Source: SbD1 sp039679945
GTDB lineage: Bacteria > Desulfobacterota > Syntrophobacteria > Syntrophobacterales > Syntrophobacteraceae
Length of the DNA stretch: 64,000 bases
Assembly (NCBI GenBank): GCA_039679945.1
Contig: JBDKTY010000079.1
Location: 3,096-67,095, forward strand
Direction: 5' to 3'
In this document: piece after piece, positions 28,901 through 37,382 of the stretch
How positions within the stretch are numbered: position 1 is the stretch's first letter
How the letters are laid out: the number at the start of each line of letters is the position of its first letter
Notes under the pieces: model-generated
The model's input: only the letters and a program-made list of their open reading frames with translations
Told to the model about the DNA's origin: nothing
Databases searched by the model: none
Position numbers and translations under genes: made by a program

Positions 28901-29764
28901 CGCGAGCCTGAGGGAGAATCCCGCGAGATCCATCCGCGAATTTTCCAATGATAACCGCAAAGAGGGATCACTCGAATCGATAATATAATCCGTGCTGAAG
29001 TTAAACGTCCCCGTGGGGGCATCCAGGTTTAAAGTATCGCGTAAAAATCCCCAGGCGGTTTTTGCCTGTATCCCCGAACAGGCAAGTGTGCCTTTGGATC
29101 GAAATGGAATCAGGCTGATCTCCCCCCGCCATTGCACGGATTCCCCTTCTGAAGTCTTGGCCGAGAGCGAATACGTGCCATTCTTGTCTCGAATCGTGGA
29201 GAGGGATTTCAAATCAAGGGAGATATCCGAGATCGCCACGGCGACAGGCGGGCTTTGCCGCTGGTCCGTGATAGTGATCCGCCCGTTTGTTACGGCAAAA
29301 CTCTCCAGAATCATCCTGACCGGGTCAGACGGGGGGGATTTCGCAGCATCCACGACAGGCTTTTCTGACGGCTCGGGAACTAACCTGGCGAAATTCAGGG
29401 CGCCATCCCGGCCGATTACGGCATGCACGTTCGGGTTTTCCAGGGATAGTTCCCCGAACTTCACCGTCTTCTCGAACAGACCGTCGAGCCTGAGACGAAA
29501 AAAGAGCCTCCCGAAGTCGGCAAGAAGCGCGTCGTCCGGTCCCTTCAAGCTGAATTCCCGTGCTTCGAGAGTCAGCAGAAAGGGGTTGATCTTCACTTCG
29601 CCAATTTCCGCGCGGGAGTTGAGATGCGCCTGGCTGAATCTGGGCAGATACCATCGAAGCGCGATGGGGGCGACCAGAAATCCCAATAGTGTGTACAGGA
29701 GCAGGAGGCCGGCGGGGATCAGGAAATACCTGCCGAAAAAGAAACGCTGCACGGTTTGCTTCAT
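25919..29764 (-). CDS. DUF748 (AsmA-like) large envelope protein
   Basis: 1281 residues. The N-terminal membrane anchor is at residues 14-36 (FLIPAGLLLLYTLLGFLVAP). The DUF748 pattern is visible in SRAEIGEVKINPFLLTLEAREFSLKG-type strands, LDGLFEKTVKFGELSLENPN, KIDPLTPSAEVKVSVGDLVL and the late block INDPQFS-like 'GDLNDPQFSIGPLVWKAITALLTKTVTAPF'. Residues about 390-530 contain three tandem 43-residue repeats built on 'ELAGLRLESKxASAPLSA'. A 'PGKAELMPPEKEKLKKVADGL' segment (about 1060-1080) resembles an OmpA-like start. AsmA-type proteins form bridge-like beta grooves for lipid movement between membranes; that role here is inferred. The start has only a weak AGGATT site. Confidence 0.88.
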   Translation of the reverse strand: MKQTVQRFFFGRYFLIPAGLLLLYTLLGFLVAPIALRWYLPRFSQAHLNSRAEIGEVKINPFLLTLEAREFSLKGPDDALLADFGRLFFRLRLDGLFEKTVKFGELSLENPNVHAVIGRDGALNFARLVPEPSEKPVVDAAKSPPSDPVRMILESFAVTNGRITITDQRQSPPVAVAISDISLDLKSLSTIRDKNGTYSLSAKTSEGESVQWRGEISLIPFRSKGTLACSGIQAKTAWGFLRDTLNLDAPTGTFNFSTDYIIDSSDPSLRLSLENSRMDLAGFSLRLAGTEEFFLEVNKLDVESAKFDLTSRSVSIGKILLDGGKVRLHIDDTGRMNVERIVRNPGQEPKEQAVIPAAAEGPRVQTTDGAWKVDIDSVGIKNIALGVENLTPAAPSSADIASFSISSKVRIETGPNSRVQLAELHSELADLRLESKQASAPLSARIAGISIKVNANIETGPNFRAQLSEISSELAGLRLESKRASAPLSADISGISIKAKAQIEAGESLQAQIGETHVELAGLQLRDKQGSSPVFDAQRLIFEDCGLDLAQRRVTVSRVQLNTVHLDAGLEQDGRLNLERIFAGKQPDAKITAVAETRSAPGGDWKFLVKAFELKDFRSAISDYSVSQKPLYSIKGLNAKVTDIDGKSAMPFEMSLGVEQGGKMSFQGKIDPLTPSAEVKVSVGDLVLTPLAPYLAPHITLTPQSAAVSTEGVFRYGIPKSGAKLTYEGMLSVDRLNLTQPGSKETYLGWGSMRFSKLKMALEPNSLRVEEVRLSKPLGELIIAEDGTVNLTKIVKEQPAGKPRPGTSGASSGQRVRKPGQARTQQAKGGDAFPFKIDTVRVEEGNIVFADLTLFPKFMTRIHDLKGTITNLSSEKGGLSKIQLAGGVDRYGSAKAEGTLDLSDYKRSTELNIVFRNVEMASMTPYSGKFAGRKIKSGKLSTDLKYTIKDNKLAGDNKIIVDNLVLGERVESPHATNLPLDLAIALLSDSNGRIDLGLPVSGDLNDPQFSIGPLVWKAITALLTKTVTAPFRALAGLFGGGEQKFDLVQFDPGKAELMPPEKEKLKKVADGLKSKSQLMVVVQGRFSPEVDGSELKEMNLRRHVAGKLGIQTPPGTDPAPLDLGDSKVLHILEKLYSDRSGEKALDELTRAVEKGEIAPREGSAEARERGKNKKRGFLTRAVSAVKVHKIVPGMRSPEKSELLAGELYFRLIETGSLPETDLLELATQRGQAISNELQGAGQLQNNRVQAAAPEPLSGDEGVSAKLSLEPQAASASEPPVN

Positions 29765-30222
29765 ATTATGAATCCTGTGTTGCCTGCGCTTCGGTTCAAT
29801 TGCCGGGAGATAAATGACTGTTAATTAAGCATGGATCTAGCTGCTCATCAACGGATGAATGGACAGGGTCGCAAAACGGACACAAGCTTTTCCGATTCCG
29901 TCAGCCCTGCATGGGCCAGGGGTTGGTACTGATTACTGCTGCTATCGGGTTGCGCTCGGGATGACGTTTCCTCAAGCGCAGAAAAGCGAATAGTCCCAGG
30001 TGCACGAGGTTTCTTTACCCGCGCCATGCCAGGCGAACGCACGGGACACACTCCCCCGGGCGCGAACAGTCGGGCGAAATGGCTTCTCGCGCACAACTTC
30101 GTACGAATACTCCGCTGTCCACATTACATGGAGAGCAGGCCGTAACCGGACCTCCCGGCCGAGGACCCATTCTTTCCAGCCCGCGGCCGGATCGGACCGC
30201 CGTGGAAGATTCTTTTCGCGGG
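29765..30222. other. Intergenic region
   Basis: A 458-bp gap between two minus-strand genes. It includes a short TTGCGCTCGGGATGA match to the end of the dispersed repeat. I see no gene. Confidence 0.4.
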
Positions 30223-30984
30223 TTACGTGCTCGGAGTTTCAGACAAGCCTGAAGCTCCGCTCACCGGCGCGTCGGTCGCAACCTTGGCGGCGGGTTCGGA
30301 CGCCAGGGCCGGATAGATAATTCCGGCGAGGGCGGCCCCGATGATGGGGGCTACCCAGAAAAGCCATAACTGGGCGATCGCCCAACCCCCTACAAACAAG
30401 GCGGGTCCCGTGCTGCGCGCCGGATTGACCGAAAGATTCGTGACCGGAATGCCTATGAGATGAATCAGGGTCAGCCCCAGGCCGATCGCGATAGGTGCAA
30501 ATCCTTGTGGAGCGCGGCTGTCGGTTGAACCAAGTATTATCATGAGGAACATGAAGGTCAAGACCACTTCCGCAACGAGGGCCGAACGGAGTGGGTAGCC
30601 GCCGGGAGAGTGCTCGCCATAGCCGTTGGATGCGAAGCCGGCACTCAGGTCAAAACCGGTCTGCCCGCTTGCAATCAGGTAGAGAACACCTGCCGCGGCG
30701 ACTCCTCCGCAAACCTGCGCAATAATATAGGGGATCAAATCGGAGGCGGGAAAACGCTTTCCGACGCACAGTCCGACCGATACGGCGGGATTGAGATGGC
30801 AACCGGAAATATGGCCGATTGCGTAAGCCATTGTTAAAACCGTCAGGCCGAATGCAAAAGCAACCCCCAACAATCCTATCCCGACCTTGGGGAATGCTGC
30901 GGCCAGGACGGCACTCCCACAACCGCCGAAAACGAGCCAGAAGGTACCGATAAACTCCGCTGATGCACGTTTCCCGATGGACAT
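30223..30984 (-). CDS. aqpZ: Aquaporin Z
   Basis: 253 residues. The start at 30984 has GAGGAG 6 bases upstream; the longer open frame adds an unsupported leader. Both asparagine-proline-alanine pore loops are present: HLNPAVSVG in the first half and SVNPARSTGPALF in the second. The selectivity residues are consistent with AqpZ-type water channels (F in the first membrane helix region, the T/H-rich LTLIHLIGIPVTN segment and R after the second NPA). Six membrane helices are evident. The protein conducts water across the inner membrane. The C-terminal 25 residues form a soluble Ala/Ser/Pro tail. The gene appears monocistronic. Confidence 0.95.
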   Translation of the reverse strand: MSIGKRASAEFIGTFWLVFGGCGSAVLAAAFPKVGIGLLGVAFAFGLTVLTMAYAIGHISGCHLNPAVSVGLCVGKRFPASDLIPYIIAQVCGGVAAAGVLYLIASGQTGFDLSAGFASNGYGEHSPGGYPLRSALVAEVVLTFMFLMIILGSTDSRAPQGFAPIAIGLGLTLIHLIGIPVTNLSVNPARSTGPALFVGGWAIAQLWLFWVAPIIGAALAGIIYPALASEPAAKVATDAPVSGASGLSETPST

Positions 30985-31414
30985 TGCGTACTCCTCTCCA
31001 GCAGGATGCACCGAGTCGACACTCTCGCCCGGAGAAGCCCCAGGAGTCTCCGGCACACCCCGTCTCATGAGTAATTTCGGCTCGTCCCTAAATGGAGAGA
31101 GCCAAACAGCCCGGGAGAGCACAGCTCATTCTCAAGCCGTTCTCTCCGACCATCGTGTTACCTCTTTTGTGCGATGCAGAAATGCTTCAGCCCTGATCAG
31201 CAACAGCTCGTTAAGCGCGGAGGGCACTATGTCCGCCCTTGTCGGCTCGTGGCAAATTAGAATTAACCTTGATTATAACCTACTCTAGAATGCAGTTATT
31301 ATCAAGCACTAGTTTCAAAGAGGGAAGTCCAAGCAGATTGAAAAGACTCTCTGAAGCTTGACATCCCACGCCAACTCCGGCTCGAAATAGCACTCGTCCG
31401 GCCATTGCTCATCC
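30985..31414. other. Intergenic region upstream of aqpZ
   Basis: About 430 bp without a convincing gene. It presumably holds the aqpZ promoter. It abuts the MITE at 31415. Confidence 0.4.
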
Positions 31415-31604
31415 TAATCCGCATTATTCATGACTTTCTGAGAAGAAGCGTAAAAAGCCGTGTATAGACCATGTGTTAGCTGTATTTTCCACCTCGGCTT
31501 CGACCGACAGTGTGTTATCGGCTTAAAATCGCTTCAAGCCCTGAGCGTCGCATCCTTATTGGGCTTTACGGGCGCGGACTGCGATTCATGAATAATGCGG
31601 GCTA
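31415..31604 (+). mobile_element. 190-bp MITE, copy A
   Basis: The ends form an imperfect inverted repeat: TAATCCGCATTATTCATG at the left and CATGAATAATGCGGGCTA at the right, each with TA at its outer edge. A second 190-bp element at 38609-38798 has the same ends and a closely similar interior (for example TGTTAGCTG, CCACCTC, GCATCCTTA-TGGGCTTTACG). It carries no open frame, so it must be mobilised in trans. Confidence 0.82.
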
Positions 31605-31649
31605 AAGACTGTCTTTCGCATATTCGTATCATCTTTCGTGCTTCTAAAA

Positions 31650-31678
31650 TTGCGTTCGGCGAATAAGTCTGCTATCCT
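31650..31678 (+). promoter_or_regulatory. Candidate sigma-70 promoter of the 31717 lipoprotein gene
   Basis: TTGCGT and TATCCT are separated by 17 bases and lie about 40 bases before the start codon. This is a reasonable but not strong match. Confidence 0.35.
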
Positions 31679-31716
31679 CCTGGAATCCCACGACATTCCG
31701 CCTTGAGGAGAACAAA

Positions 31717-32196
31717 ATGCGACTCTGTAAGACCGCGATATTAATGGTTTTAGTAGTTTGGATAGCAGGCTGTTCTCATTTCGTTCATGAGTACACCGCC
31801 GATGACGGCTCGAACCAGAATACGGCCAGTTTGACATTCACAACGGAAAATATAAACAAATCCAGGCCATACTTACTGATGGATTACAGCCTGCAACTGG
31901 ACATCTACAGGAACAATCCCAAACTCGAAAAACCCGCCCTTCTGGCGACTGTTAAACTGACAGATGATAAGAAGGCAAAGACGATCCCAATACCCGCCGG
32001 GGAAGACTTAAAGTGCAATATCAAATACTCGTCATATGTCCTGGGTGTAGTATCCTGGTGCGAGACTTCAATATCTTTATTGCCCGTGCAGAATAAATCA
32101 TATACTCTTAGATACGAACACGAAGGAACGAAGTGTCGAGCCTCGATATCAGACTCTGAAAAAAATGCGGCAGCCCCTCAAACACAGCGCAAGTAG
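31717..32196 (+). CDS. Small lipoprotein of unknown function
   Basis: 159 residues with a type II signal peptide and lipobox WIAGC (Cys at about residue 19). GAGGAG lies 6 bases upstream of the ATG. The mature part is a probable beta-sandwich with two internal cysteine pairs (C at 'LKCNIKY', 'SWCETS', 'TKCRAS') and a lysine-rich 'KLTDDKKAKTIPIPAGEDLK' loop. Base composition is AT-richer than neighbouring genes, which with the adjacent MITE hints at acquisition by transfer. I do not recognise a family. Confidence 0.72.
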   Translation: MRLCKTAILMVLVVWIAGCSHFVHEYTADDGSNQNTASLTFTTENINKSRPYLLMDYSLQLDIYRNNPKLEKPALLATVKLTDDKKAKTIPIPAGEDLKCNIKYSSYVLGVVSWCETSISLLPVQNKSYTLRYEHEGTKCRASISDSEKNAAAPQTQRK

Positions 32197-32297
32197 CAGA
32201 ACTCTCAAAAATTATCCAGCCGGGGCCAGGACAGCCCGGATGCTTCCGCGCATACCGCCAGGAACGGTGTTCTCTTGCACAACAGGGTCTCATAATA

Positions 32298-32446
32298 ATT
32301 CGCGTTCAAGATGATACATCCCCCGTTCGCCCTGAGCGGGAGTAAGCCCCGCATTCGCGTGGCAAGGCGCAGCCAGGAATCTGTGTCCACTCGATTCCGG
32401 CCCGCTCTACCCTTCGACACGCTCCGGGCGAACGGGGGGAAGTTCC
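32298..32446 (+). repeat. Rearranged fragments of the dispersed palindromic repeat
   Basis: An end segment ATTCGCGTTCAAGATGA is followed directly by CCCCGTTCGCCCTGAGCGGG. About 70 bases later comes a second core (CCCGCTCTACCCTTCGACAC / CGGGCGAACGGGG). The order differs from intact copies, suggesting recombination between elements. Confidence 0.55.
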
Positions 32447-32527
32447 TGTATCGGATTGGCGCGACCCGGATCTCCACAGGCTATGTAAGCCTTCGATATT
32501 GCTCACTCTCAAAAGCTGTTTCTCGAG

Positions 32528-32608
32528 AGCTACCGAAGGGTGGAACGGGCCAATTTTTATCGGCATCTTCACTCCCGGGACAGATTCATCTTGGACGCAA
32601 TTCCGTCT
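32528..32608 (-). repeat. Inverted half copy of the dispersed palindromic repeat
   Basis: On the minus strand it reads GACGGAATTGCGTCCAAGAT, then GTGAAGATGCCGATAAAAAT and TGGCCCGTTCCACCC, matching the left half of the copies at 39402 and 46315. Confidence 0.65.
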
Positions 32609-32863
32609 CACCCACGAGTCAGCCGGGAATGTAGAAGTTTTGGCATGGTAAAACTTGTGATACACTCATATACACAGAAAATTCCCAATCGATGAGTTGA
32701 GTTCGGGAGACATGCACGGTCTGGCGATTTACCCCATAACGCCACATTGAGTGAGTTGATCGGATTCACTTCAGCGCCCGGTCGTTCAACCTGAATTGAG
32801 ACGACAGCCTGGTCCGGTTCCGATCCGGCAATGTCCCCCCGGCGCCGAGGGAAGGGATAGAGA

Positions 32864-33457
32864 ATGACCTGGAAAAAAGACATAAACACGGTTCTGTTCT
32901 GGGGCTGCATCACCCTGCTGCTCGGCGCGTCGCTTTTTTACGGCTACAACGCCGAGAGCATGCGGCGCGACATCTCAAGAAGCGAAGGCAAAGTCGACAG
33001 CGGCGGCATCGTTTCCCTGGTGAATGTCATTGACGGCGACACGGTAAGAGCTGCCCAGGAAGGGCAGCAGCCCGCCTCCATCCGTATCCTCGGCATCAAG
33101 GCTTTCGAGGCGAACATCGCAAAGGACATCGTTGCGTCTTACGGCCAGGCGGCGGTCGATACGCTGCAGCGGCTCATGGCAAATAAACCCGTGCGCGTGC
33201 TGCTCCATTCCACCCCCAAGGACCGGTATGGAAGGTATATCGCGACGCTCTACGTCGACGATCAGGACGTCGGACTTCACCTGGTCAGGGAGGGATTGGC
33301 GATGGTCTATACTGTCTATCCGTTTCCGGAGATGTCCTTTTACCTGCGCGAGCAGGAACTGGCCAAGGCCGGACGGCGCGGCCTCTGGGCCAACGCTGAG
33401 GTAGCCTCGCGAGCCCTGGCCCTCATTCAGGAATGGCGGGGGCGTTCACAACAATGA
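32864..33457 (+). CDS. Membrane-anchored thermonuclease (staphylococcal nuclease-like) family protein
   Basis: 197 residues. An N-terminal hydrophobic segment (VLFWGCITLLLGASLFYGYN) is probably an uncleaved anchor or signal. Residues 48-180 carry the SNase OB-fold: VNVIDGDTVRA, SIRILGIKAFE, VRVLLHSTPKDRYGRYIATL and YVDDQDVGLHLVREGLA. The catalytic set in this family is Arg-Glu-Arg. The first Arg is in RILGI. The usual 'PE' glutamate position (GIDxPE) reads GIKAFEANI, so activity is plausible but the site is altered. The gene overlaps the K+ channel gene by four bases (ATGA), indicating translational coupling. Confidence 0.82.
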   Translation: MTWKKDINTVLFWGCITLLLGASLFYGYNAESMRRDISRSEGKVDSGGIVSLVNVIDGDTVRAAQEGQQPASIRILGIKAFEANIAKDIVASYGQAAVDTLQRLMANKPVRVLLHSTPKDRYGRYIATLYVDDQDVGLHLVREGLAMVYTVYPFPEMSFYLREQELAKAGRRGLWANAEVASRALALIQEWRGRSQQ

Positions 33458-34494
33458 TCCAAATCATCCAGTACTATTTCCAACATATCTTCAAGAACCC
33501 TCCGGTCCCCATGCGCATCATCATATTGTTGGGAGCGGTCCTGATCTATGGAACGACGGGATTCGTATACTTCGAGCTTTCGGAGAATCCGGAATTGAGG
33601 TGGTCCGACGGGCTGTGGTACACGGTAGTCACCATGACCACCGTCGGTTACGGAGATTTCTTCCCCAAAACGACGGGCGGGCGTTTTCTTGTCGGATGGC
33701 CGGTGATGGCCTTCGGCATCGGACTTCTCGGCTACGCGCTGTCTGTCATCGCGGCGACCCTCATCACGTCAAAGAGCAAGGAAATAAGGGGCATGTCCTC
33801 ATTTGAGCTGAAGAACCACCTGATTGTCTTTAATTTTCCAGGCCTTGGCAAGGTTGCACGCATCCTCGACGAGCTTTTCCTTGACCCGGCATTCGGCAGA
33901 TCCATTCCCATCGTGCTCGCTGATGAGTTCCTCGATGAACTCCCGCAGGAATTGCAGAAGCGGGGAGTTCATTATGTACGGGGAAATCCCGTCCGGGATG
34001 AGACCCTCTCGCGGGCCGGCATCGATCACGCCCGCCATGCCGTAATCCTGTGCCGCAATCCGGGAGACCCGGCATCGGACAATCTCAATGTTGCCATCGC
34101 ACTCGCCATTGAAGGGCGTAACCGCAAGGCGAATACGGTAGTGGAATGCGTGGACCCCGCCTCGGAAGAACTGCTCAGAAAGGCCGGCTGCGACAGGATC
34201 GTCTGTACATCCCGCTTCGATGCCCATTTCCTTAGTCAGGAACTCCTTAACCCCGGCGTACAGGAAGTCATCGATGACCTTTTGAGCGCCCGTGACGGAC
34301 AGCAGATTTATTTCACCAAGGTGAGCAGGGACGCGAATTTCGAGGAACTCGTGAGGATCTGCCGGGAAAAGCGGCACCTCGCGATCGGAATCAGTTCGTC
34401 CGCGGGGACCCGGCTCAACATTTCCGAATCAACCGTGGTCAGGAAGGGAGAGTCGCTTGTTACCATAGGCCCGACCCGCCTTCCCGGGCTTTAG
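33454..34494 (+). CDS. Potassium channel protein with RCK/TrkA-N domain
   Basis: 346 residues from the ATG in the ATGA overlap with the nuclease gene; an in-frame ATG at 33433 would add seven residues. Two membrane helices flank the pore helix and the selectivity filter TMTTVGYGDFFP (about residues 60-71). Residues 115-245 form the cytoplasmic Rossmann-like RCK domain (HLIVFNFPGLGKVARILDEL and GVHYVRGNPVRDETLSRAGI). The C-terminal part (about 270-345) resembles a TrkA-C ligand-binding lobe. The glycine motif GLGKVA is partly degenerate relative to GxGxxG. It should be a tetrameric, ligand-gated K+ channel of the MthK/Kch type. Confidence 0.9.
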   Translation: MIQIIQYYFQHIFKNPPVPMRIIILLGAVLIYGTTGFVYFELSENPELRWSDGLWYTVVTMTTVGYGDFFPKTTGGRFLVGWPVMAFGIGLLGYALSVIAATLITSKSKEIRGMSSFELKNHLIVFNFPGLGKVARILDELFLDPAFGRSIPIVLADEFLDELPQELQKRGVHYVRGNPVRDETLSRAGIDHARHAVILCRNPGDPASDNLNVAIALAIEGRNRKANTVVECVDPASEELLRKAGCDRIVCTSRFDAHFLSQELLNPGVQEVIDDLLSARDGQQIYFTKVSRDANFEELVRICREKRHLAIGISSSAGTRLNISESTVVRKGESLVTIGPTRLPGL

Positions 34495-34886
34495 CCCGCC
34501 CATGCGCGGTTCCATGCCGGATTGCGATCAAGATGGTATCGAAAGATGCTTTCCGACAACGCGGGGAGCTACGCCCCCCTGCACCCCCTTCGCCGCTACG
34601 CGGCTCGTTATGGCGCCGCGGCGGCGCCTCGCGAAGGCGGGGCGGTTGCGGCGAAAACCTGAGCGAGTTCATACGGAACGGGCCGCCGGAATCGTCGGGA
34701 TGCACATCGGCGCTGCTTTATTATTAGAGCAAAGGGCACTGGACTATTCATTCCAGATTGGCCATATAATCGAAAAAATCCCCGGTCCGGCGATAGCTTG
34801 CGGGCTTGCGGCAACCTTCATGCCCGACGCGCTCTTCGCGGATATGTTTACTACCTGACAAGCACAAGACAAACGAGAACCTGACT
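34495..34886. other. Intergenic region with a short dispersed repeat
   Basis: It holds a copy of the TTGCGNTCAAGATGGTATCG repeat at 34521-34571 and GC-rich inverted segments (GGCGCCGCGGCGGCGCC). The upstream part of the sensor-kinase frame (34806-34886) is not supported as coding. Confidence 0.5.
34521..34571 (+). repeat. Short dispersed repeat (second family), copy 1
   Basis: It reads ATTGCGATCAAGATGGTATC, then GAAAGATGCTTTCCGACAAC and GCGGGGAGCTACG. Inverted copies lie at 46255-46304 and 59324-59376. It shares its first 15 bases with the ends of the larger palindromic repeat. Confidence 0.65.
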
Positions 34887-36749
34887 ATGTTCGGTACGCG
34901 CCCGGGACGCTCCAGACAACTGCGCATACGGTCCTACCTGACGGCTTTGGTATTGTCGTGCCTGGTGCCGGTTTGCCTGTCTTCCGTGTATCTGGTTCAC
35001 TCCTCCTACAGATATAGAATAGCGCTTCTGGACCAGGACCTGCTGGCTACCGCCAATATCCTGTCGGCGGCGCTGGACCGTGACCTGGCGATCGCCCGAT
35101 CAACCCTGGAAGCGCTGGCGACCTCGCCGGCGATCGCATCCGGAGACATGGCCACCTTCCATGCCCAGGCGCTCGACATTCTCAAGAACTTTCCGGAGTC
35201 GGACATTATCATGGCCGATGAGACCGGCCAGCAGGTCATTAATTCCTTCAGGCCATTCGGCAGCGTTCTGCCCAGGCGCAGCCCCCGGGACACCGTATCC
35301 AATATTTTCGAAACGGGCCGGTCCAGCATCAGTAACGTCTTCAAAGGCGCGGTCACCAGGCGCTATCTCATCGGTGTCGATGTTCCCGTATTCCTGGACG
35401 GCCAGGTGCGCTACGATCTGGCTATGACACGGCCCGCCAATCATGTGTCCGCTCTTTTCCGTCTCCAGGAACTGCCCCGTGAATGGCTCATCACAATACT
35501 GGACAGTGATAACGCCATTGTTGCCAGGTCCAGGGCGCAGGAAGAGCATGTCGGGAAGCGGATCGCATCCGCCCCCCTGCTAAAGCTGATGGCTGCCTCG
35601 GAGCAAGGCATGGCCGAGGCGCCCAACATAGAGGGGGCGCCCTCCCGTATCAGTTTCCGACGTTCGGAAATGACCGGGTGGACGGTGCTGGTCAGCATTC
35701 CCGAGGCAGTCATCGCCGATGAGCTTGGGCAGTGGCTTCGGTGGATGATTGCGGGTCTGAGCGCGCTCGTGATTTTCGGGCTGGCACTGGCCCTGGTCAT
35801 CGCACGGATCATAACCCGGTCCGTGCAGGATTTGATCGCGCCGGCCCTCGCCCTTGGACGGGGCGAGACTATCTCACCCGGTCATTTCGAACTCGTGGAA
35901 ACCAGCAAAGTGGCCAACGCCATTTCGCGCGCGGCCGAACTGCTTCGTAAACACGAGTCGGCGCGCGAACGCGCCCTTGAGCTTCGGAATGAGGCGGAAA
36001 AGACTCTGAGGTCCAATATGGCGAGGCTCGAGCTGGTCAATGCCGAGCTTCAGGAGTTTGCTTTTGTGGCCGCCCACGACCTGCAGGAACCCCTGCGTAA
36101 AATACAGACTTTCTGTGACCTCGCCATGAACCGATGCGCCTCTTCCATGGACAATACCAGCCGGGACTACCTGGACCGCGTCGTCAAATCGGCGAGCCGT
36201 ATGCGGCAACTGTTACATGACCTGCTCGAGTTTTCCAGGGTGGCGGAGAAACCTGAACCGTTCAAGGCGATAGATCTCGTTAAAATAGTGCGGGAGGCCG
36301 CGGATGTCTTCGAAGCATCAATCAGGGAAACTGGTTGCGGCATCGAGATTGAAGATATACCCGCCATTGAGGCCGATGAGAGCCAAATGCTGCTGCTCTT
36401 CCAGAACCTGATTGGCAATGCGCTCAGATACAATGATTGCGCGAGTCCTCGCATCCGGATTTATGGCAGGGTCGACGCTCGGGCTTTGTGTGAAATTGTT
36501 GTTCAAGACAATGGGATCGGCTTCGATCAGCAGTATTCAGAGCTTGTTTTCAAGCCCTTCCAAAGGTTGCACGCCAGGAGCGAGTACGATGGGACCGGCA
36601 TTGGCCTGGCAATATGCCGCAAGATTGTCGAACGCCACGGCGGGACTATCAGGGCTGAAAGCGAAGCGGGGAAAGGATCGAAATTCATAATCCTCCTGCC
36701 ATTGAGACAAAACAGGTTCGAGTCCTCCATTGCGGAAGAATGGCCGTAG
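34887..36749 (+). CDS. Membrane sensor histidine kinase with periplasmic Cache-like domain
   Basis: 620 residues from the ATG at 34887 (weak GAGAAC site; the open frame begins 27 codons earlier). TM1 is at about 17-38 and TM2 at about 289-311. Between them lies a double-Cache-like sensor region (DQDLLATANILSAALDRDLA, VLVSIPEAVIADEL). A short HAMP-like and coiled-coil segment precedes the phosphoacceptor helix FVAAHDLQEPLRKIQ (His about residue 395), typical of the phytochrome-like kinase subclass. The ATPase domain shows NLIGNALRYN, VVQDNGIGFD and GTGIGLAICRKIVERHGGTI. No receiver gene is adjacent, although a GAF protein gene faces it. The signal is unknown. Confidence 0.92.
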   Translation: MFGTRPGRSRQLRIRSYLTALVLSCLVPVCLSSVYLVHSSYRYRIALLDQDLLATANILSAALDRDLAIARSTLEALATSPAIASGDMATFHAQALDILKNFPESDIIMADETGQQVINSFRPFGSVLPRRSPRDTVSNIFETGRSSISNVFKGAVTRRYLIGVDVPVFLDGQVRYDLAMTRPANHVSALFRLQELPREWLITILDSDNAIVARSRAQEEHVGKRIASAPLLKLMAASEQGMAEAPNIEGAPSRISFRRSEMTGWTVLVSIPEAVIADELGQWLRWMIAGLSALVIFGLALALVIARIITRSVQDLIAPALALGRGETISPGHFELVETSKVANAISRAAELLRKHESARERALELRNEAEKTLRSNMARLELVNAELQEFAFVAAHDLQEPLRKIQTFCDLAMNRCASSMDNTSRDYLDRVVKSASRMRQLLHDLLEFSRVAEKPEPFKAIDLVKIVREAADVFEASIRETGCGIEIEDIPAIEADESQMLLLFQNLIGNALRYNDCASPRIRIYGRVDARALCEIVVQDNGIGFDQQYSELVFKPFQRLHARSEYDGTGIGLAICRKIVERHGGTIRAESEAGKGSKFIILLPLRQNRFESSIAEEWP

Positions 36750-36824
36750 AGCTGTCTCGAAGGCCTGGCGATAAGGAAAACCCCTTTCGTTTCGCGTTGC
36801 CGATTGGGAAGATGGCTTCCCGGA

Positions 36825-37382
36825 TCACGAATTAAGCTCAGCCACATACAAGTCCACGGTTCTATAGAAATCCTCCCTCAGCCCCTCGTACAGCCTGGCA
36901 TTCTGAATCGCGATCGCCCCCATTTCCGCCAGGGCTTCCGCAAAATTCAACTCGTCCTCGGAAAAGGTATGAGGCGCCCCGGTATAGATCCGCATCACTC
37001 CGATCACCCGCCCCTTGAGGGGCAGCGGAAGAGAAGCCAGGCTGACGATTCCTTCCTCGACCGCCGATTTTGGATACTGGACTCTCGGGTCCTTCGCGAT
37101 GTTTGGTATCGTCACTATTTTTCCCGTCATGGATTCGGAGATGCTCTTGTCCACATTCAAGGGACCTTTCTGAATATACCGATCGCTCAGACCATGAGAG
37201 GCCACCAGCTCCAGGGTCTGCTTCTCGGAGGAATAAAGGCGAATCGCGCAGGCCTTCAGATTCATGACCTCCGTAACATTTCTTACCAGCATGTCCAATA
37301 CCTCTTCCAGGGACAACGTGGAACTCACCGCCTTCAAAACTTTCCTGAACGATTCAAAATAGGATCTCTCTTCGGAAGCCAT
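36825..37382 (-). CDS. GAF domain protein
   Basis: 185 residues. The start at 37382 has AAGGAG with a 6-base spacer, so the longer frame is rejected. A short N-terminal helix (SEERSYFESFRKVLKAVSST) precedes a single GAF domain at about residues 20-165: LEEVLDMLVRNVTEVMNLKA, CAIRLYSSEKQTLELVASHG, SLPLPLKGRVIGVMRIYT, and the closing LAEMGAIAIQNARLYEGL. Stand-alone GAF proteins bind small ligands or act as free methionine sulfoxide reductases. The paired cysteines of the latter are not apparent here, so ligand sensing is likelier. It is convergent with the sensor kinase and may share its signalling route. Confidence 0.88.
   Translation of the reverse strand: MASEERSYFESFRKVLKAVSSTLSLEEVLDMLVRNVTEVMNLKACAIRLYSSEKQTLELVASHGLSDRYIQKGPLNVDKSISESMTGKIVTIPNIAKDPRVQYPKSAVEEGIVSLASLPLPLKGRVIGVMRIYTGAPHTFSEDELNFAEALAEMGAIAIQNARLYEGLREDFYRTVDLYVAELNS

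Larger units (their letters stand above)
32197..32863. other. Intergenic region built largely of repeat pieces
   Basis: A 667-bp gap containing plus-strand fragments (32298-32446) and an inverted half copy (32528-32608) of the dispersed palindromic repeat. I see no gene. Confidence 0.5.
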
